Positions 36,401 through 48,399 of a stretch of DNA of 64,000 bases are shown in pieces (the first letter of the stretch is position 1; each line of letters opens with the position of its first letter). Under the pieces are notes generated by a model. That model was not told the origin of the DNA. It was given only the letters and a program-made list of their open reading frames with translations, and made no database searches. A program made the translations under genes and the position numbers. Source of the stretch: Pocillopora verrucosa (lineage: Eukaryota > Cnidaria > Anthozoa > Scleractinia > Pocilloporidae); the NCBI RefSeq assembly GCF_036669915.1, contig NC_089316.1, forward strand, positions 722,734 through 786,733, given 5' to 3'.

Positions 36401-39400
36401 ACAGCTTTACAGCCCAAAGTCAGCAACTGTTGTCCATTGCTGATATCTTTCTGATATCTGATATCGCAGCCTGAAGTTTAAAGTAGTTGTTTATCGGATA
36501 TTGGCGAGAAGTCAGACGAAGGGAACCGGTCGTTTGAAAGAAAAATTCGTTGGGACAAAAGGTTCCGGCCGCTTTTTGCTTCTCTTAAATGCGATAAATG
36601 ATCGTTTAATTTATATTAAAGTTGACGAGAAAGTAAGGAATCCATCGGTGTGGGTATGTTAACGATAAACCTACCCACACCGACAAATACCTCGCTTTCG
36701 ACTCTCACCATTTTCATAGATAAACAACGAAAGAGAATTTCAGCACAAAACAGAATCTCAAAATGCTTGCGGAAAGATTGTATTGACAGTGATGCCATGG
36801 ATGACTATTGGCTGTTCTGATAAATGGCCATCAAGTTTACTGAGATTCTCGGAAGCCTGTTACAGCGAGATTCCTTTTGTTAACAATTGATATATCTGAA
36901 AAAAAAACTAAATTAACTATGACAAGTTTGTTAAATCACGGCAATTTTTTCGGACAATAAACAAAGAAATGGACATATCTATTGTGGGTCTATTTCTGTT
37001 TCACACTAATGTAGCAAATTAAAGGTGGTCAACATCAGTTCATTAAGCTGGGTTTTTATGATCTTTCGATATCTCATCACTTTACGTCCTCGAACATATT
37101 CCCTTACCCCCTCCCACAAGGTTACTGTCGATTCTGTCATGTTGTCAAACTCTGAAAAACGAAAAGCAACCAAACTTTTGAAAGTAGATGACGTGACTGT
37201 TTCCTTTTTTCCCACAAGCGACAAGATAATGACTTATTTGTCTAAAGGGGTGTGTTCCACGGTTGTTTATCTAGGAGGTAAACATGCCAAGATTAAAGAC
37301 CATTCAAAGCTTTGTGATACACTATGCTTGCAAGAATAACGAAAATAAACCTCCTAAGCTTTTGTTAAGCGATCCAGTGGGAGGGATGTTTTTGACGTGC
37401 GGTTAATTTATGCCTAAACATGTACGCGTAGTTTATACAGCTTGGCTGTGTAACAATATATCTGCTAATTACCAAAGCGACTTTTGGAAAGCTAAGGCCG
37501 AATATTGGTTTTCTTTCATAGTTTGTATCGCGAATGCTTTTCTGCATTGGCATCCAGTTTCTTGTACCAGTAATCAGTGAGGCACACCTTTATCTTTGGC
37601 ACTGAAGCATGACCTTGAATACCTCCACAGTATTGTCATTTTCAACTGTCAAAAATGTCTTATAATCAAGCTTGCAGACAAGAATGCCGTCTACTAAAAT
37701 AAATTCGGAATTCTCTATCTTGTAACGTGAACGTTAACGTTGAGTTGATCGTATAAATTTTTCTTTTAATTTTCAAATTGTTAGAGTGTTTACTGCCTCC
37801 GTTGTGTTCGTGGTTGATCACGGTTCACCTCATATGACTTTCGTGACAAACCTGCAATAGTGGATTGTTAAACCCAATTAATACAGCTTTACAGCTTAAA
37901 GCCAACAACTGTTGTCCATTGTTGATATCTCTTCAACAAGGCTACCTACATCATTAACTGAGAAGCTGATCACCCACACATACTCGTTTTACAGTTTTGA
38001 TAGTTTTGCTTTTGGAATATTAACAGTAAATAATAAGAGAGCTCTCGGCATTTTGCGAGACTTATATTTCGAGCTGTTGAGTACTAGAGCAAGTTTATTG
38101 CAACTTGTTTCCTCTCAGTGTTGAGGATCAACATTGATTGATTTAATCACCCCGGACGAATATTATCCCCTCTTAGCGCGAAAAGTGCCCTAACTACACA
38201 AAACTGAATTTCAAAATGATTTATTTGTGCAAAACCCATCAAACAAAATTGCTTCTGGTCGCCGCCAAAGAACTAGGATATGTTTGTATTCAGTTTCTTT
38301 TTCGAATTTCCCTTTAAGTTCTTAGCTTCCCTTCTCTGTAGGTAGCTACGTAGATAGTGTCAAACAAGACAAATCACGGATAATTCTGAGAATAAGGTTA
38401 CTTATGATTCAATCGATTCTTTCAGATCCTTTCTGTCTCACACGTTGATTTTATTTCGGCAGGGTTATCCACAGAAAGGTTCATGTTAGAATTCTTGAAC
38501 TCCCTGAATTTGTTCATGTCGGTGAAGTTTCAGCGATAACTTCTGCAGTTCTTTCTGTTATTCATGTCTCTAACAAATTTGCCTCCATTATGACCGTACT
38601 GTTCACGCTCGGCTGCCATCTTGCGCCAAATTCTAACCCTTTTAAGAAATAAGAAAAGAAAACCACACATCCTGTCGATGGTAAACACTCATGTCATTCT
38701 CACCGCAAAATTTCCCTCCAGCTAAACACCCGGTGTTCAGTGAGCAGAGTAAAAACCGCAGCCTTTGGTTCGAGATAAAAGTAGTTGTTAATCGGATATT
38801 GGCAATATATCAGAGGAAGAGAACGGGTCGTTTGGAAGAAAGTTCCTTGCCATAGAAGGTTCTGCCTTTTGCTTGCTTTTAATTGCGATAAACGATTGTT
38901 TAATTTCTATTTAAGTTCACTAGAAATTGAGTTAATTGTCGGTGTAGGTAGGATTAAGTTGTCCAACTCTGAAAAAGAGAACGCGACCAAAATTTTAAAA
39001 GTAAAGACGATGCGACATTTTGTATAACATTTTTCCTTTTTTCCCACAAGTGACAAGATAATGACTCATTTGCCTAAAGGGGTGTGTTCAGTGGTTGCGC
39101 AAGAACATTCTTGTTTATCTAGGAGGTTAGAGACCATTCAATGCTTTGTGATACAGTATGTTTAGAAAAGTAATGAAAATAAACCTCTTAAGTATTTGTT
39201 AAGCGGTTCCCTGGGAGAAAATGTTTTTGATGTGCTCTTAATTTATGCCTGAATATGTACGCGTAGTTTATACAGCTTCACTGAGTAACAGTACCTTAGC
39301 TACTTACCAAAGCGACTTTTGAAAAGCTACGCCGAGATATTGGTTTTCTTTTATAACTTGTATCGCGAATGCTTTTATGTACTGGAATCCAGTTTCTTGT

Positions 39401-41350
39401 ACCAGTAATCAGTGAGGCACACCTTTATCTGTGGCACTGAAGCATGACCTTGAATACCTTCACAGTATTGTCATTATCAATTATGAAAAATGTCTAAGAA
39501 TGAAGCTTGCGGATGAGAATGCTGTCTACTGAAATAAACTCGGGATTTTCTATCTCGTAACTTAAATGCTGAGTTAATTGTGTTAACTGTTGAGTTTCAT
39601 GTTTGCAAATAGTTATAGTTAATTTTCTTTATAAGCTATCAGAAAACCATCGGCTATCATGATGAGCTCTGAGGCAAAATGTCTAAATGTTTCAACTGGA
39701 TGTAGCAATTACAATCATCTCCTTTACTAAGGATTCTCATACACTTATTTAAAAATAATTCACAGGGGCGATATTTTGACTGAGTGCATTGAGACACAAA
39801 CTTATCCAAAGTATGCACTGCTTAGGGCAAAATTGTGTTGTTCTCATGTTTGCTTCGTAAGCGGTTCTTCTTGGGCTAATTATTTGAACTTGTGGCTGTC
39901 AATTTGTTTTTATGTAGTAAGTAGCGATTAGTAGCTTTGCTCATTGTCAATAGCGGTTCACCCAAAGCAAATAACTGCAGTCACATACCAACGCGTAACT
40001 TACAAATTTCGCTCAGAACGCAACCTAATTAAAAAATTTTAGTCAAGAATCACAGAGGAAGAATTAGAAAAATTATCTTTCACCCAGACTTCCTTTCGAG
40101 CGCTACGATTCCCTTACCAGAGTTGATTATGTCTGTTCGATTAACAGAGAGCAAAAGCAAAGTAAACAGAAGATGTCTATTGAATGCTGAGAAAAAGTCA
40201 AGCGAATAGAAGCCCGTGGTTTTAAGGAAACATTTCATCGATAGAAGTGTATAGAAAACTTTCCAGGATTGAAAATTAACGGAGCTTTTGATTTCATTTG
40301 TAAGAAGGCAATCATAAGGGCTCACAATTGGAGGGGTTTTGTTTCAGCTTCCGGAGAAGCGATGGAAAACAACATTGTAAGCAAAACTTTCTGAAAAGCT
40401 ACAAGACTGAATGAAAAATTAAGACTAAACGTGGGTTAACCTATTGAGTTTTAATCAACTTGGCCTGGTTGTTGTTTGAATTCTTTTAGATGATTTTCAA
40501 ATTTTTAGAGTTAACCGCCTCCGTTGTGTTCGTGATCGATCACGGTTCACCTCATATGACCTTCGTGACGAACCTGCAATAGACGATTGTTGAATCTAAT
40601 TAATACAGCTTTACAGCCCAAAGTCAACAACTGTTGTCCATTGCTGATATCTTTCTGATATCTGATATCGCAGCCTTTGGTTCGAGTTTAAAGTAGTTGT
40701 TAATCGGATATCGGCAAGAAGTCAGACGAAGGGAACCGGTCGTTTGAAAGAAAAATTCGTTGGGATAAAAGGTTCCGGCGCCTTTTGCTTGCCTTAAATA
40801 GCGATAAATGATCGTTTAATTTACATAAAAGTTCACAAGAAAGCAAGGTATTTGTCGGTGTAGGTAGGATTAAGTTGTCCAACTCTGAAAAAGAGAACGC
40901 GACCAGAATTTTGAAAGTAAAGACGATGTGACATTTTGTAACATTTTTCCTTTTTTCCCACAAGTGACAAGATAACAACTCATTTGCTTAAATGGGTGTG
41001 TTCAACGGTTGCGCAAGAACATTCTTATTACTCTAGGAGGTTAAGGACCATTTAATGCTTTGTGATACACTATGTTTGCAAAAGTAATGAAAATAAACCT
41101 CTTAAGTATTTGTTAAGCGGCCCCCTAGGAGAAAATGCTTCTGATGTACGGTTAATTTATGCCTGAACACGTAGGCATAGTTTGTACAGCTTCACTGAGT
41201 AACAGTATCTTAGCTAATTACCCAAGCGACTTCTGAAAAGTTACGGCCAAATATAGGGGCGACATTTTGCCAGAGTGCATTGAGACATAAACTTTTCCAA
41301 AGTATGCATTGCTTTTTCCCTTAAGTCGAAATTATTTGAACTTGTGGCTG
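33425..41350. repeat. R repeat array 2 (expanded)
   Basis: Blocks in order: A (33430-33575), B (33591-33625), C-D-E (33960-34935), a jump near 34935 into D-H-I-E (34935-36430), B-C-D-E-F (36590-38500), A (38550-38760), C-D (38940-39560), H-I-E (39590-40660), C-D (40660-41230), and a partial H ending near 41330. The abrupt junctions near 34935 and 36470 indicate unequal exchange within the array. As in array 1, I recognise no product. Confidence 0.8.
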
Positions 41351-41539
41351 TCAATTTTGTTTTGAATTTGCCGTAAGACCTTTGAACACACCCCCTGAGG
41401 GGGAAATGAGCCATCATCGTGTCACGTCTTGGAACAGAACAGTATCTGGTGATTTGGTGGAGCCTCTATGATCTTGACATTTTTGACAGGTCTCTGGATT
41501 TATGACCATATCTGGAAGTCGTTCATCACCGTCATTATG

Positions 41540-43565
41540 AATGATAAATTGAGAGCGCAACCCTCACAACCTCAAACCTGACAAGAAGCCAAAGAAGTTA
41601 CATCGACCTGTTTAGAAGTGAAAATTCAAGGTAAAGTCTTCCTAACTAATCTATGTTCCACATCTATATCCCTTATGCACACATTATGTTGTTTCTATAG
41701 ACTTATAGGTAGAGCAAATGTCTTGAAAAGTTAGCGAATTGGTGGGATATCCCTCCATCATATAAGTATTAATACTCCTGTAGAGGCTTCCGTCTAAGGA
41801 AATTGGGATAAGCTCTGGCGGTATGGAATACTAAGACCCGTATGACTCGGCAGTAATATACTTGCCTTTGTGATTAAAAGATTGTTTACGTTCTGTTTTC
41901 CAGAGATGAGTAACCAGATATTGCTTTTTGATGGGGAAGGATATAGCGGGACAGAAGCGGTAAGATATTGAATTAAATGAGATTTACTGCGAGATTTTTT
42001 CCTCAGGCTTTAGATAGAAAAGGGTTGGAAAAGATGCAATAGCATGGACCTAAAACATAAGGCAGTTTCTTTTGACAGCTTTACGAGTGACGCAAAATGC
42101 ACTTAACTCATTATCACTCTGCAAGCGAATATCTTTCATGAGAACAGATGGTCATTTTTAACGTGTGGTTACGCAAATGAAATGCGTTCTGTGGTATATT
42201 GTTCCGAGGCAGAAAACTCAAGAGGTTTGTTATCAGATGTAAGCGGGAGAGAACCTTGCAAACAAAGATCATCGCGTTCAAATGCAAAAATTTATTGAGG
42301 GTGAGGTGAAATGTGACATAGGAACGGAAAATAGGCGAATTTGGCTCGTGAAGGCAAAGAAAGATTTTAATTGTAGCGTCTAAATTTGATAAATTTTGCT
42401 ACCGGAAATTTGATAAACGCAGGATTTCATTTTGTACTGGTTTTGTAGAACGCCTGAGGCATGCGTTTATTATTCTGCGAAGTTGGATGGTTGCCATGAT
42501 CATTCTGGATTTCTCCGTGACTCGAGCCAAGTCACAAAGTGAGACCGATAAATTCTTGAGACTTTTTTTAGAGTTCTTTCAGTTACTTTAATCTTTACAA
42601 CGCAAGTTTTGATCAAAATAATTGATCTTCTTCTATTAAATAACACATCTTCAGAAAGAGTTTGAGTCTCCAAGAACATACCGACCCAAATTCTAACCCT
42701 AAGCAACCCTAAGCAAATTTTTCGTGTTATAAACATAATCAATTCAAAGGATTTATGGTCGAAAAGGGAGCCAAAAATTCCATACTAGTAACGCAACCTT
42801 AAATGCTACAGGACCACTACAAGCAAGTTGATATACATGTTTCATTTCCACATTACTTTATCCACACGTTGGCCATAGATTTTTTTTGATTATGATATTG
42901 TACAAAACCGTTTTAACGAAAGATTTTGTTTCAGTATCTATTACTTACTCGAAAAAGCTTTCGACAGTTTTAGGAAAGGATGATAGAGTTTTATGTAGTA
43001 ACCCAGGTCGTCTTTTGAAGTACTTTTAAAGCTTTACTTACGACAAATTATCCAGAAAGCACGTGAAGAAAATTGATAGAATGATCAGTTGAAGGAAGGC
43101 TTTTTAAAGTATAAAGCCCAATTTTCTTAACTTCTGTACTAGTAAATGCATACTCTCTAAAAGGTAGAATTACTGATCAGATCTTGGGTTCATATGGTTT
43201 CTCGCCATAGCCTCTTACCGCGGACAGCCCGGACCTAACTAAAGCTCCAACAAACCTTACCAAAGGGGCGTCCTCCGTGAAGATCGGAGATGATCAAAGC
43301 CAGTGGCAGGCGTTCTCAAACACCGGCTACCAAGGAACTCCCGTCTATTTGCAACCTGGGAATTCTTATCCAAGCCTGAAAAGTATGGAGCTTACTAGCC
43401 CCATCAAGAGCATGCGTGCTTCACCTTCACACTGAAGCAATTCAGAAGAAGACAGAGTGGAAGTGATTGAAGCAATCTAGCTATAGTTAAGAAGTTAAAG
43501 TTAAGTTAAATTCAAGGTTGCAATTTTGTGCTTGACATAAGCTAAGCTGTCCACGGTCTAATAAA
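41540..43565 (+). CDS. Beta/gamma-crystallin-like single-domain protein C
   Basis: Small Greek-key protein of 92 residues, the clearest beta/gamma-crystallin of the three. 5' UTR exon ends at 41630 (donor GTAAAG), ATG exon is 41904-41959 (ATG 41906), last exon is 43211-43435 (TGA). It reads MSNQILLFDGEGYSGTEA (classic first-motif F-x(4)-Y/F-x-G), then LTKGASSVKIGD, QWQAFSNTGYQG, LQPGNSYPSL and SPIKSMR (second motif). The intron before the last exon is about 1.25 kb. A canonical AATAAA lies at 43560-43565, 125 bp past the stop, in sequence alignable with the 3' UTR of gene A. It is diverged from A and B, so the older paralogue. It follows R array 2 directly. Confidence 0.85.
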
Positions 43566-43569
43566 GGAA

Positions 43570-44700
43570 TGTCATTCCCCAAGCTGTGAGTCGTTTTTGT
43601 TACATGCATGATTAACAATGCTATTCAATGGAGTGTAATTCCGTGTTAGCAAAGAAAAGCGTCACCTAGATCAGAGGCATTTAAATAAACTAATTAGATA
43701 GAAACTAACTTGATATGTTTCCCAGCCAGTCTATAGAAGGAAGATTGAGTTTGGTAATCCACCCCGTCGCTTCCAACCATTTTTTTTCCTTTTTTTTTCC
43801 TGTCTCATCTCTCCTATTTTTGCGCGAAATTCTCACCCAAGTGGAAACTAAACGAAAATGTTAATATCAATCTCAGCTCTGATCTTGACAAGACTGAAAA
43901 TTATAACATTATATTGGGCACTTAACTTCGTGAAACAAGAGGCAACATATATTTGGAGGACGTTGACCGTTTTTCCCTTTGAGCCGAACAAGTCTCTCAA
44001 TAATGTGGTTTTACTGGCAGGATATTTTCAAGTTTGGTCTAATTTAAATACGAAATCAGCCGCAAGAGTCTTGAAATCTAAGACATCCAAGAGAATTCTA
44101 TCCTTTAATTGAATGCCGATATTTTGATACCATTCTGAAATTAATTTTTTACCTCAGGGTAGTTTAGCTGAAGCGGAGAGAATCACTTATCAAGAGCCGC
44201 TCTCGCTGAAAGCGGTCATCTCGACTTCCCGTCGAAAGAAAAGTTGTCTTTTATTTTTTGCCCATGAAAAGGGTTTAGGACACATGTTTCAAAAGTAGTT
44301 TAGTTGTTCTCCAATTCTCTTTTACTGCGTTGCCACAAGCCAAAAATGATCTTTGGTTAGACCACCCCTGTGGACAGCAATCGAAAGTGTACATTTCACA
44401 GAATTCTATCTTGCTACAAGTTACAAGGTACCTTCAGTTAGTTAGGACACACAAACAAGTTGAGATACGTTACAGTGTTATTTATAAAACAACACACATA
44501 CACTCTGAAAGAATTCTTAGAGTTTCTCTTGAGATTTTGCACGCGGAACGCGATGACTTATCCCTCCTTTCTACAAATTTGTTTCCATCATTAAGAACAA
44601 GTCTCTGTAAGAATCAAACATCTTAGGAAATGAAAATTTTCAACGCCCCTTCAAATTTTGCATGCAGTTAGGCACTCAGGGGGGATGCACAAAAATGCCC
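43570..44700 (+). other. Intergenic, nothing firmly recognised
   Basis: Contains open frames at 43858-44112 and 44330-44626 without splice, start-context or family support. A 24-bp piece near 44590-44613 recurs in inverted orientation near 47922-47945. Confidence 0.5.
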
Positions 44701-44723
44701 TTTTTAAAGGTTGCAGCACTCTT

Positions 44724-44737
44724 GTTGCCATGGTAAC
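44724..44737. promoter_or_regulatory. Perfect RFX X-box
   Basis: GTTGCCATGGTAAC matches the consensus GTNRCC-2-RGYAAC with no mismatch. No ciliary gene is recognisable beside it. In this AT-rich sequence a perfect 14-mer is unusual but may be chance. Confidence 0.45.
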
Positions 44738-45339
44738 AACGGCTGCTTGTTCGGGGCCTGGGGCCTCATTTTCATACAAAAACGTCGCAAAAAAGAGTGA
44801 AATGTTTATTTCGCTATCTCAAGCTAAATACAAAATTAAAAACTGGCACTTCTACCATACATAGTAACATCATTCGTCTTCACTTTGTTGCATTTAAGTT
44901 TCCCTGGGAGTGAATGTAAACACACCAATAGATTATTTATCTCGGTACTGTTTCGGTCATTTTTGCTGTCGGGTAAAACAGGGAAAACGTTTATCTGAAT
45001 TTCTCCAAAAGTATACCGATTCTGGAACCGAAACTACCCAGCTAGCTGGCTATAATATTCTAGTTTTTAAATATGTAAAAATTTCTGCGGGCCTGCCTCT
45101 ACTTTTTATAGGGGCTATTCGCGAAAAAAGCTCAAAATCAGATATTGCATAATTTGGCAATGTTTACATCTAATGTTCTCAACAACAAACGTTTCAGACA
45201 AATGAAACGTGCGAGGCTTTGAAAGAATGTTATCTTATGAGAAATATCCCGAAGAGAAATCTCGCCTCTGGTTGTCATCTTTTAAAAAAAAATTGATCAA
45301 CCTTTATGGAGGACAACTCTACGTAACTACGAACATATA

Positions 45340-45515
45340 CCTCAAATCGTGTGCATATCATCCAGATTCCGAGTACTGCACCTTCTTTCATGGGAATTTA
45401 AGCAATCCAAAATCCTCTGAAGATACACTGTTACACTTGTATGTTATTTGAAACATGTTGAAGTCGGCTGATCTACACGAAACTATCCTCACACCACACC
45501 GGTCAGTTGTCATAC
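45340..45515. repeat. Inverted repeat, left arm
   Basis: Pairs with 47741-47911 in opposite orientation. The two copies differ by about nine transitions, one transversion and one 5-bp indel. An open frame ending at 45451 (HPDSEYCTFFHGNLSNPK) is shared by the arms, but neither arm extends it convincingly. Confidence 0.85.
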
Positions 45516-46427
45516 ATTCCAGGAACAACGGTATGCCGAGTGCCGATTTTTAACAACTCTCTAGTCATAGTGGGAGAAGTCGCCCATATTTTCCCCTATT
45601 TCTTACTGCACAAGTGTCATTTACAGCTTTTCTTATGAAAATGGAAATGGACACAAAGGACAAACATAGAATAAAGGAAGTTAAACTTAGTGATCGTATT
45701 GATTCTTTTCGTTCTCATCGGCAGAAATATTGGACAAGATGGCGGTCGCGCTTGCGCATTTCGTCCATAATGGCGTCCAAATAATATAAGAAACTGTATG
45801 GAAATTTGTAAAGATTTCTAAAATATAACAATCAGGAGCTCATGGTCCCGTCTGCTCTCGATCGAGACATATTCAGTACTGATTCTGCTATTCATCAAAC
45901 CTCATAGGGACTCGATAAACAAAAATCAGTTACTTCCGGAGCCAGTTCTTTGGTCATTGATTATTGACCTAGGTCGCCATACAGTTCTTCAAAATCCGTC
46001 GTTCTCCATCCCAAACACTCGCCTATTACAGGAAAGTGCATCAATAAAGTCAACTGCTCTCGATAGAATTGACTGCTACAGAGTTCGAAGCGTCCAAATA
46101 TTCTGTAAAATTGCCATTTCCTCCCATCAAAAAACTTCCCAACGCGCCAGATTATCCCTTATTTTCCATGTTGAGTAAGTGACGAGACGCCATGTTGAAA
46201 ACTATGACTGAAATAGTTAAACACGAGCAACGCTGATCTTCGAATCGTCGGCCATATTTGTTTATGTTCTTGCAGGGAAATGAATTAGTTCTCAGGTCCT
46301 TTTCGGAATAAAAATATGCCAGGCATTGAATGCAAATTCAGTAGTCTTAGAGCGAAAATTAAATTAAAGCAAATCAAAATTCTGACATCATATCATCGCT
46401 CTGCCTCGAAAAATCCCAAAGATTTAC

Positions 46428-46541
46428 TTGCAGGTCTTCTTTTCTTTTTCTTTCATTAAATAGAAGATCTGCGGTGCTCAAATTGTATAAGTCATGGTAC
46501 GAAACACTCTTCTTCGCAGATCGAGCCGTGATCGCCGCCAT
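46428..46541 (-). CDS. Possible first coding exon, unknown protein
   Basis: The minus-strand ATG at 46541 sits in AATATGGCGGCG, a good start context overlapping a YY1-type motif. The frame reads MAAITARSAKKSVSYHDLYN and LFNERKRKEDLQ for exactly 38 codons to a CAA/GTAAAT donor at 46427. An in-frame extension upstream to 46649 exists. I found no second exon downstream on this strand. The family is not recognised. It could be a chance open frame beside a CpG-containing promoter. Confidence 0.3.
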
Positions 46542-47151
46542 ATTGAATTCCGGAGTGTAATACGATATACCGCTGATAATTGTTAGCGGGCTCGAAATGT
46601 CCTTGATTTCTGGCGATGTGTCTCGCACAGCTTTCCGGGCAGTTATCATTTTCTTGTGACAGGAACGAAGATATTTCGAATCATCTGAAAACTGTCAGAA
46701 AACTGTTGGAAAATTTGCATTAGATATGATGAGGAGAGACTTATCACCGCCGCAGGGCTATTGAGTCAATCAATGTTTCCTTCCATGTTTTGATAAAGAA
46801 AAAGTCATAGCAAAGTTCGAAATAAAAGATTTAATGAGATCATAATGTCATAATTCCACCTTTCAAACAACTTATTATCCACACGCAAATCACAACTTGT
46901 CACTCGAACGAAACCCCCCATGGTTAATATGTAATCTGGATTGTTTTAGGTCCTTCAGGAAAAAGAACAGCGATTTCATCACCATTATTTTCCATACTTT
47001 CCTCCCGGATATCTTTTACAAGCTTAAAGAAAGATGAATATAACGCAATCTCTCAGTGATTTACACGAGAAGAAGTTAAAGGTCTCTTTAATTTTCCTCT
47101 GAGGTGGCCAGCTCACCAGGAAGAAAAAGGAGATCGTTCGGTCCAATTACG

Positions 47152-47370
47152 TTAGTCTGTGGAGATTATCAAGGTAATAACTGAGAATATTGTGCCGTTT
47201 AGTCCATCAATGACAGCATTAATCATTTCAAATCTGTATTTCTCAGTCCAAGCGACATAAAAAATAGTTCCTTGGTAATTTTGTAAGCACTTTCCATAGC
47301 TTTTTATTGTCAAGGGAAATAAATCTAAAGGCTCAAAGCCAATATAACGTTCGAGCACGTGAAAGGCTCC
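47152..47370 (-). CDS. Possible terminal exon, unknown membrane protein
   Basis: Minus strand: a good acceptor (AGCTTTTTTCAG) is followed by 72 open codons beginning GAFHVLERYIGFEPLDLFPL and ending with the hydrophobic GTIFSVITLIIS before the stop. Residue composition looks protein-like, but I recognise no family and find no upstream exon. Confidence 0.25.
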   Translation of the reverse strand, partial: GAFHVLERYIGFEPLDLFPLTIKSYGKCLQNYQGTIFYVAWTEKYRFEMINAVIDGLNGTIFSVITLIISTD

Positions 47371-47740
47371 CTGAAAAAAGCTAAATTTTTGGAAATTGAT
47401 TGTGATGAAATCCTTGTTCCGTTTGATGTACTGCAGAGATACTGAATAGTTCAAAATCTACACTTTGTGATTATTTTCGCGCGAGTCTTACAATTTCTAT
47501 TGTGGCGACTGGGTTTTACATGTAGTACTTCCGCTGACAAGTTGCGATTTCTGCTCTCAGATTCTCAGTATTTACGAGCGTTCAATTAAGGTTTTCTTCT
47601 TTTTTTTGGTTGGTTTTACTTAGAATGCGCGGAAATCTGCTGATATATCGAAAAATGTCCATTTCTCGTCTTCTTTGGGGCGACCGATGGAAACTTCATG
47701 GAGAAATACAGCGTCACGCCATCGTGACAACGTACATGTT

Positions 47741-47911
47741 TATGACAAGTGACCGGTGTGAGGATAGTTTCGTGTAGATCAGCCGACTTCAACATGTTTT
47801 AAATGACATACAAGTATAACAGTGTATCCTCAGAGGACTTCGGATTGCTCAAATTCCTATGAAAGAAGGTGCAGCACTCGGAATCTGGATGATATGCACA
47901 CGATTTGAGGT
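47741..47911. repeat. Inverted repeat, right arm
   Basis: Reverse-complement partner of 45340-45515. It continues for about 24 bp into a match with 44590-44613, so the 0.73 kb between those two pieces on the left side is absent here. Confidence 0.85.
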
Positions 47912-48399
47912 ATTGAGGTACAGAGACTTGTTCTTAATGATTTTACGCTATTATGGACCACAACGGTTTTGACCGACAGAACCCTGCGTCCATCAAAATC
48001 AACTGGACAAACCCAGCTTGATCGGCATGATGTTTTGCGTGACGTGATCGTACAAATTTTTCCCTTGTTATATGATCTATTTCGCGGAACCAAAATTAGT
48101 TAATGTAACTCGTTAGAATCGAAGGTTATTAAAGTGGATGGAAGAATTTTACATTTTACTGAGAATTTTGTCTTTTAAAATGTTTACTTGATTCATAGGG
48201 GGCAAAGATCATCGTGGCTGCGGGTATTTCAGCCCTGATTTCTCTCCTGGAATGTCCGTTATAGCTTTCCTTATGGAAATTGACACAAAGGGCAAACAGC
48301 ATAAAGGAGGTTATGCTTTGTGATCGTATTGATTCTTTTCGTTCTGTCTCGCACAGCTTTCCGAAGAAAATGGCACAGGAATCCGTCAAGTTGATTCTT

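Noticed and set aside
41400-41530. Promoter box of crystallins A and B upstream of gene C
   Set aside because: No TTCNNGAA box or matching start region could be found; gene C has a different upstream sequence.
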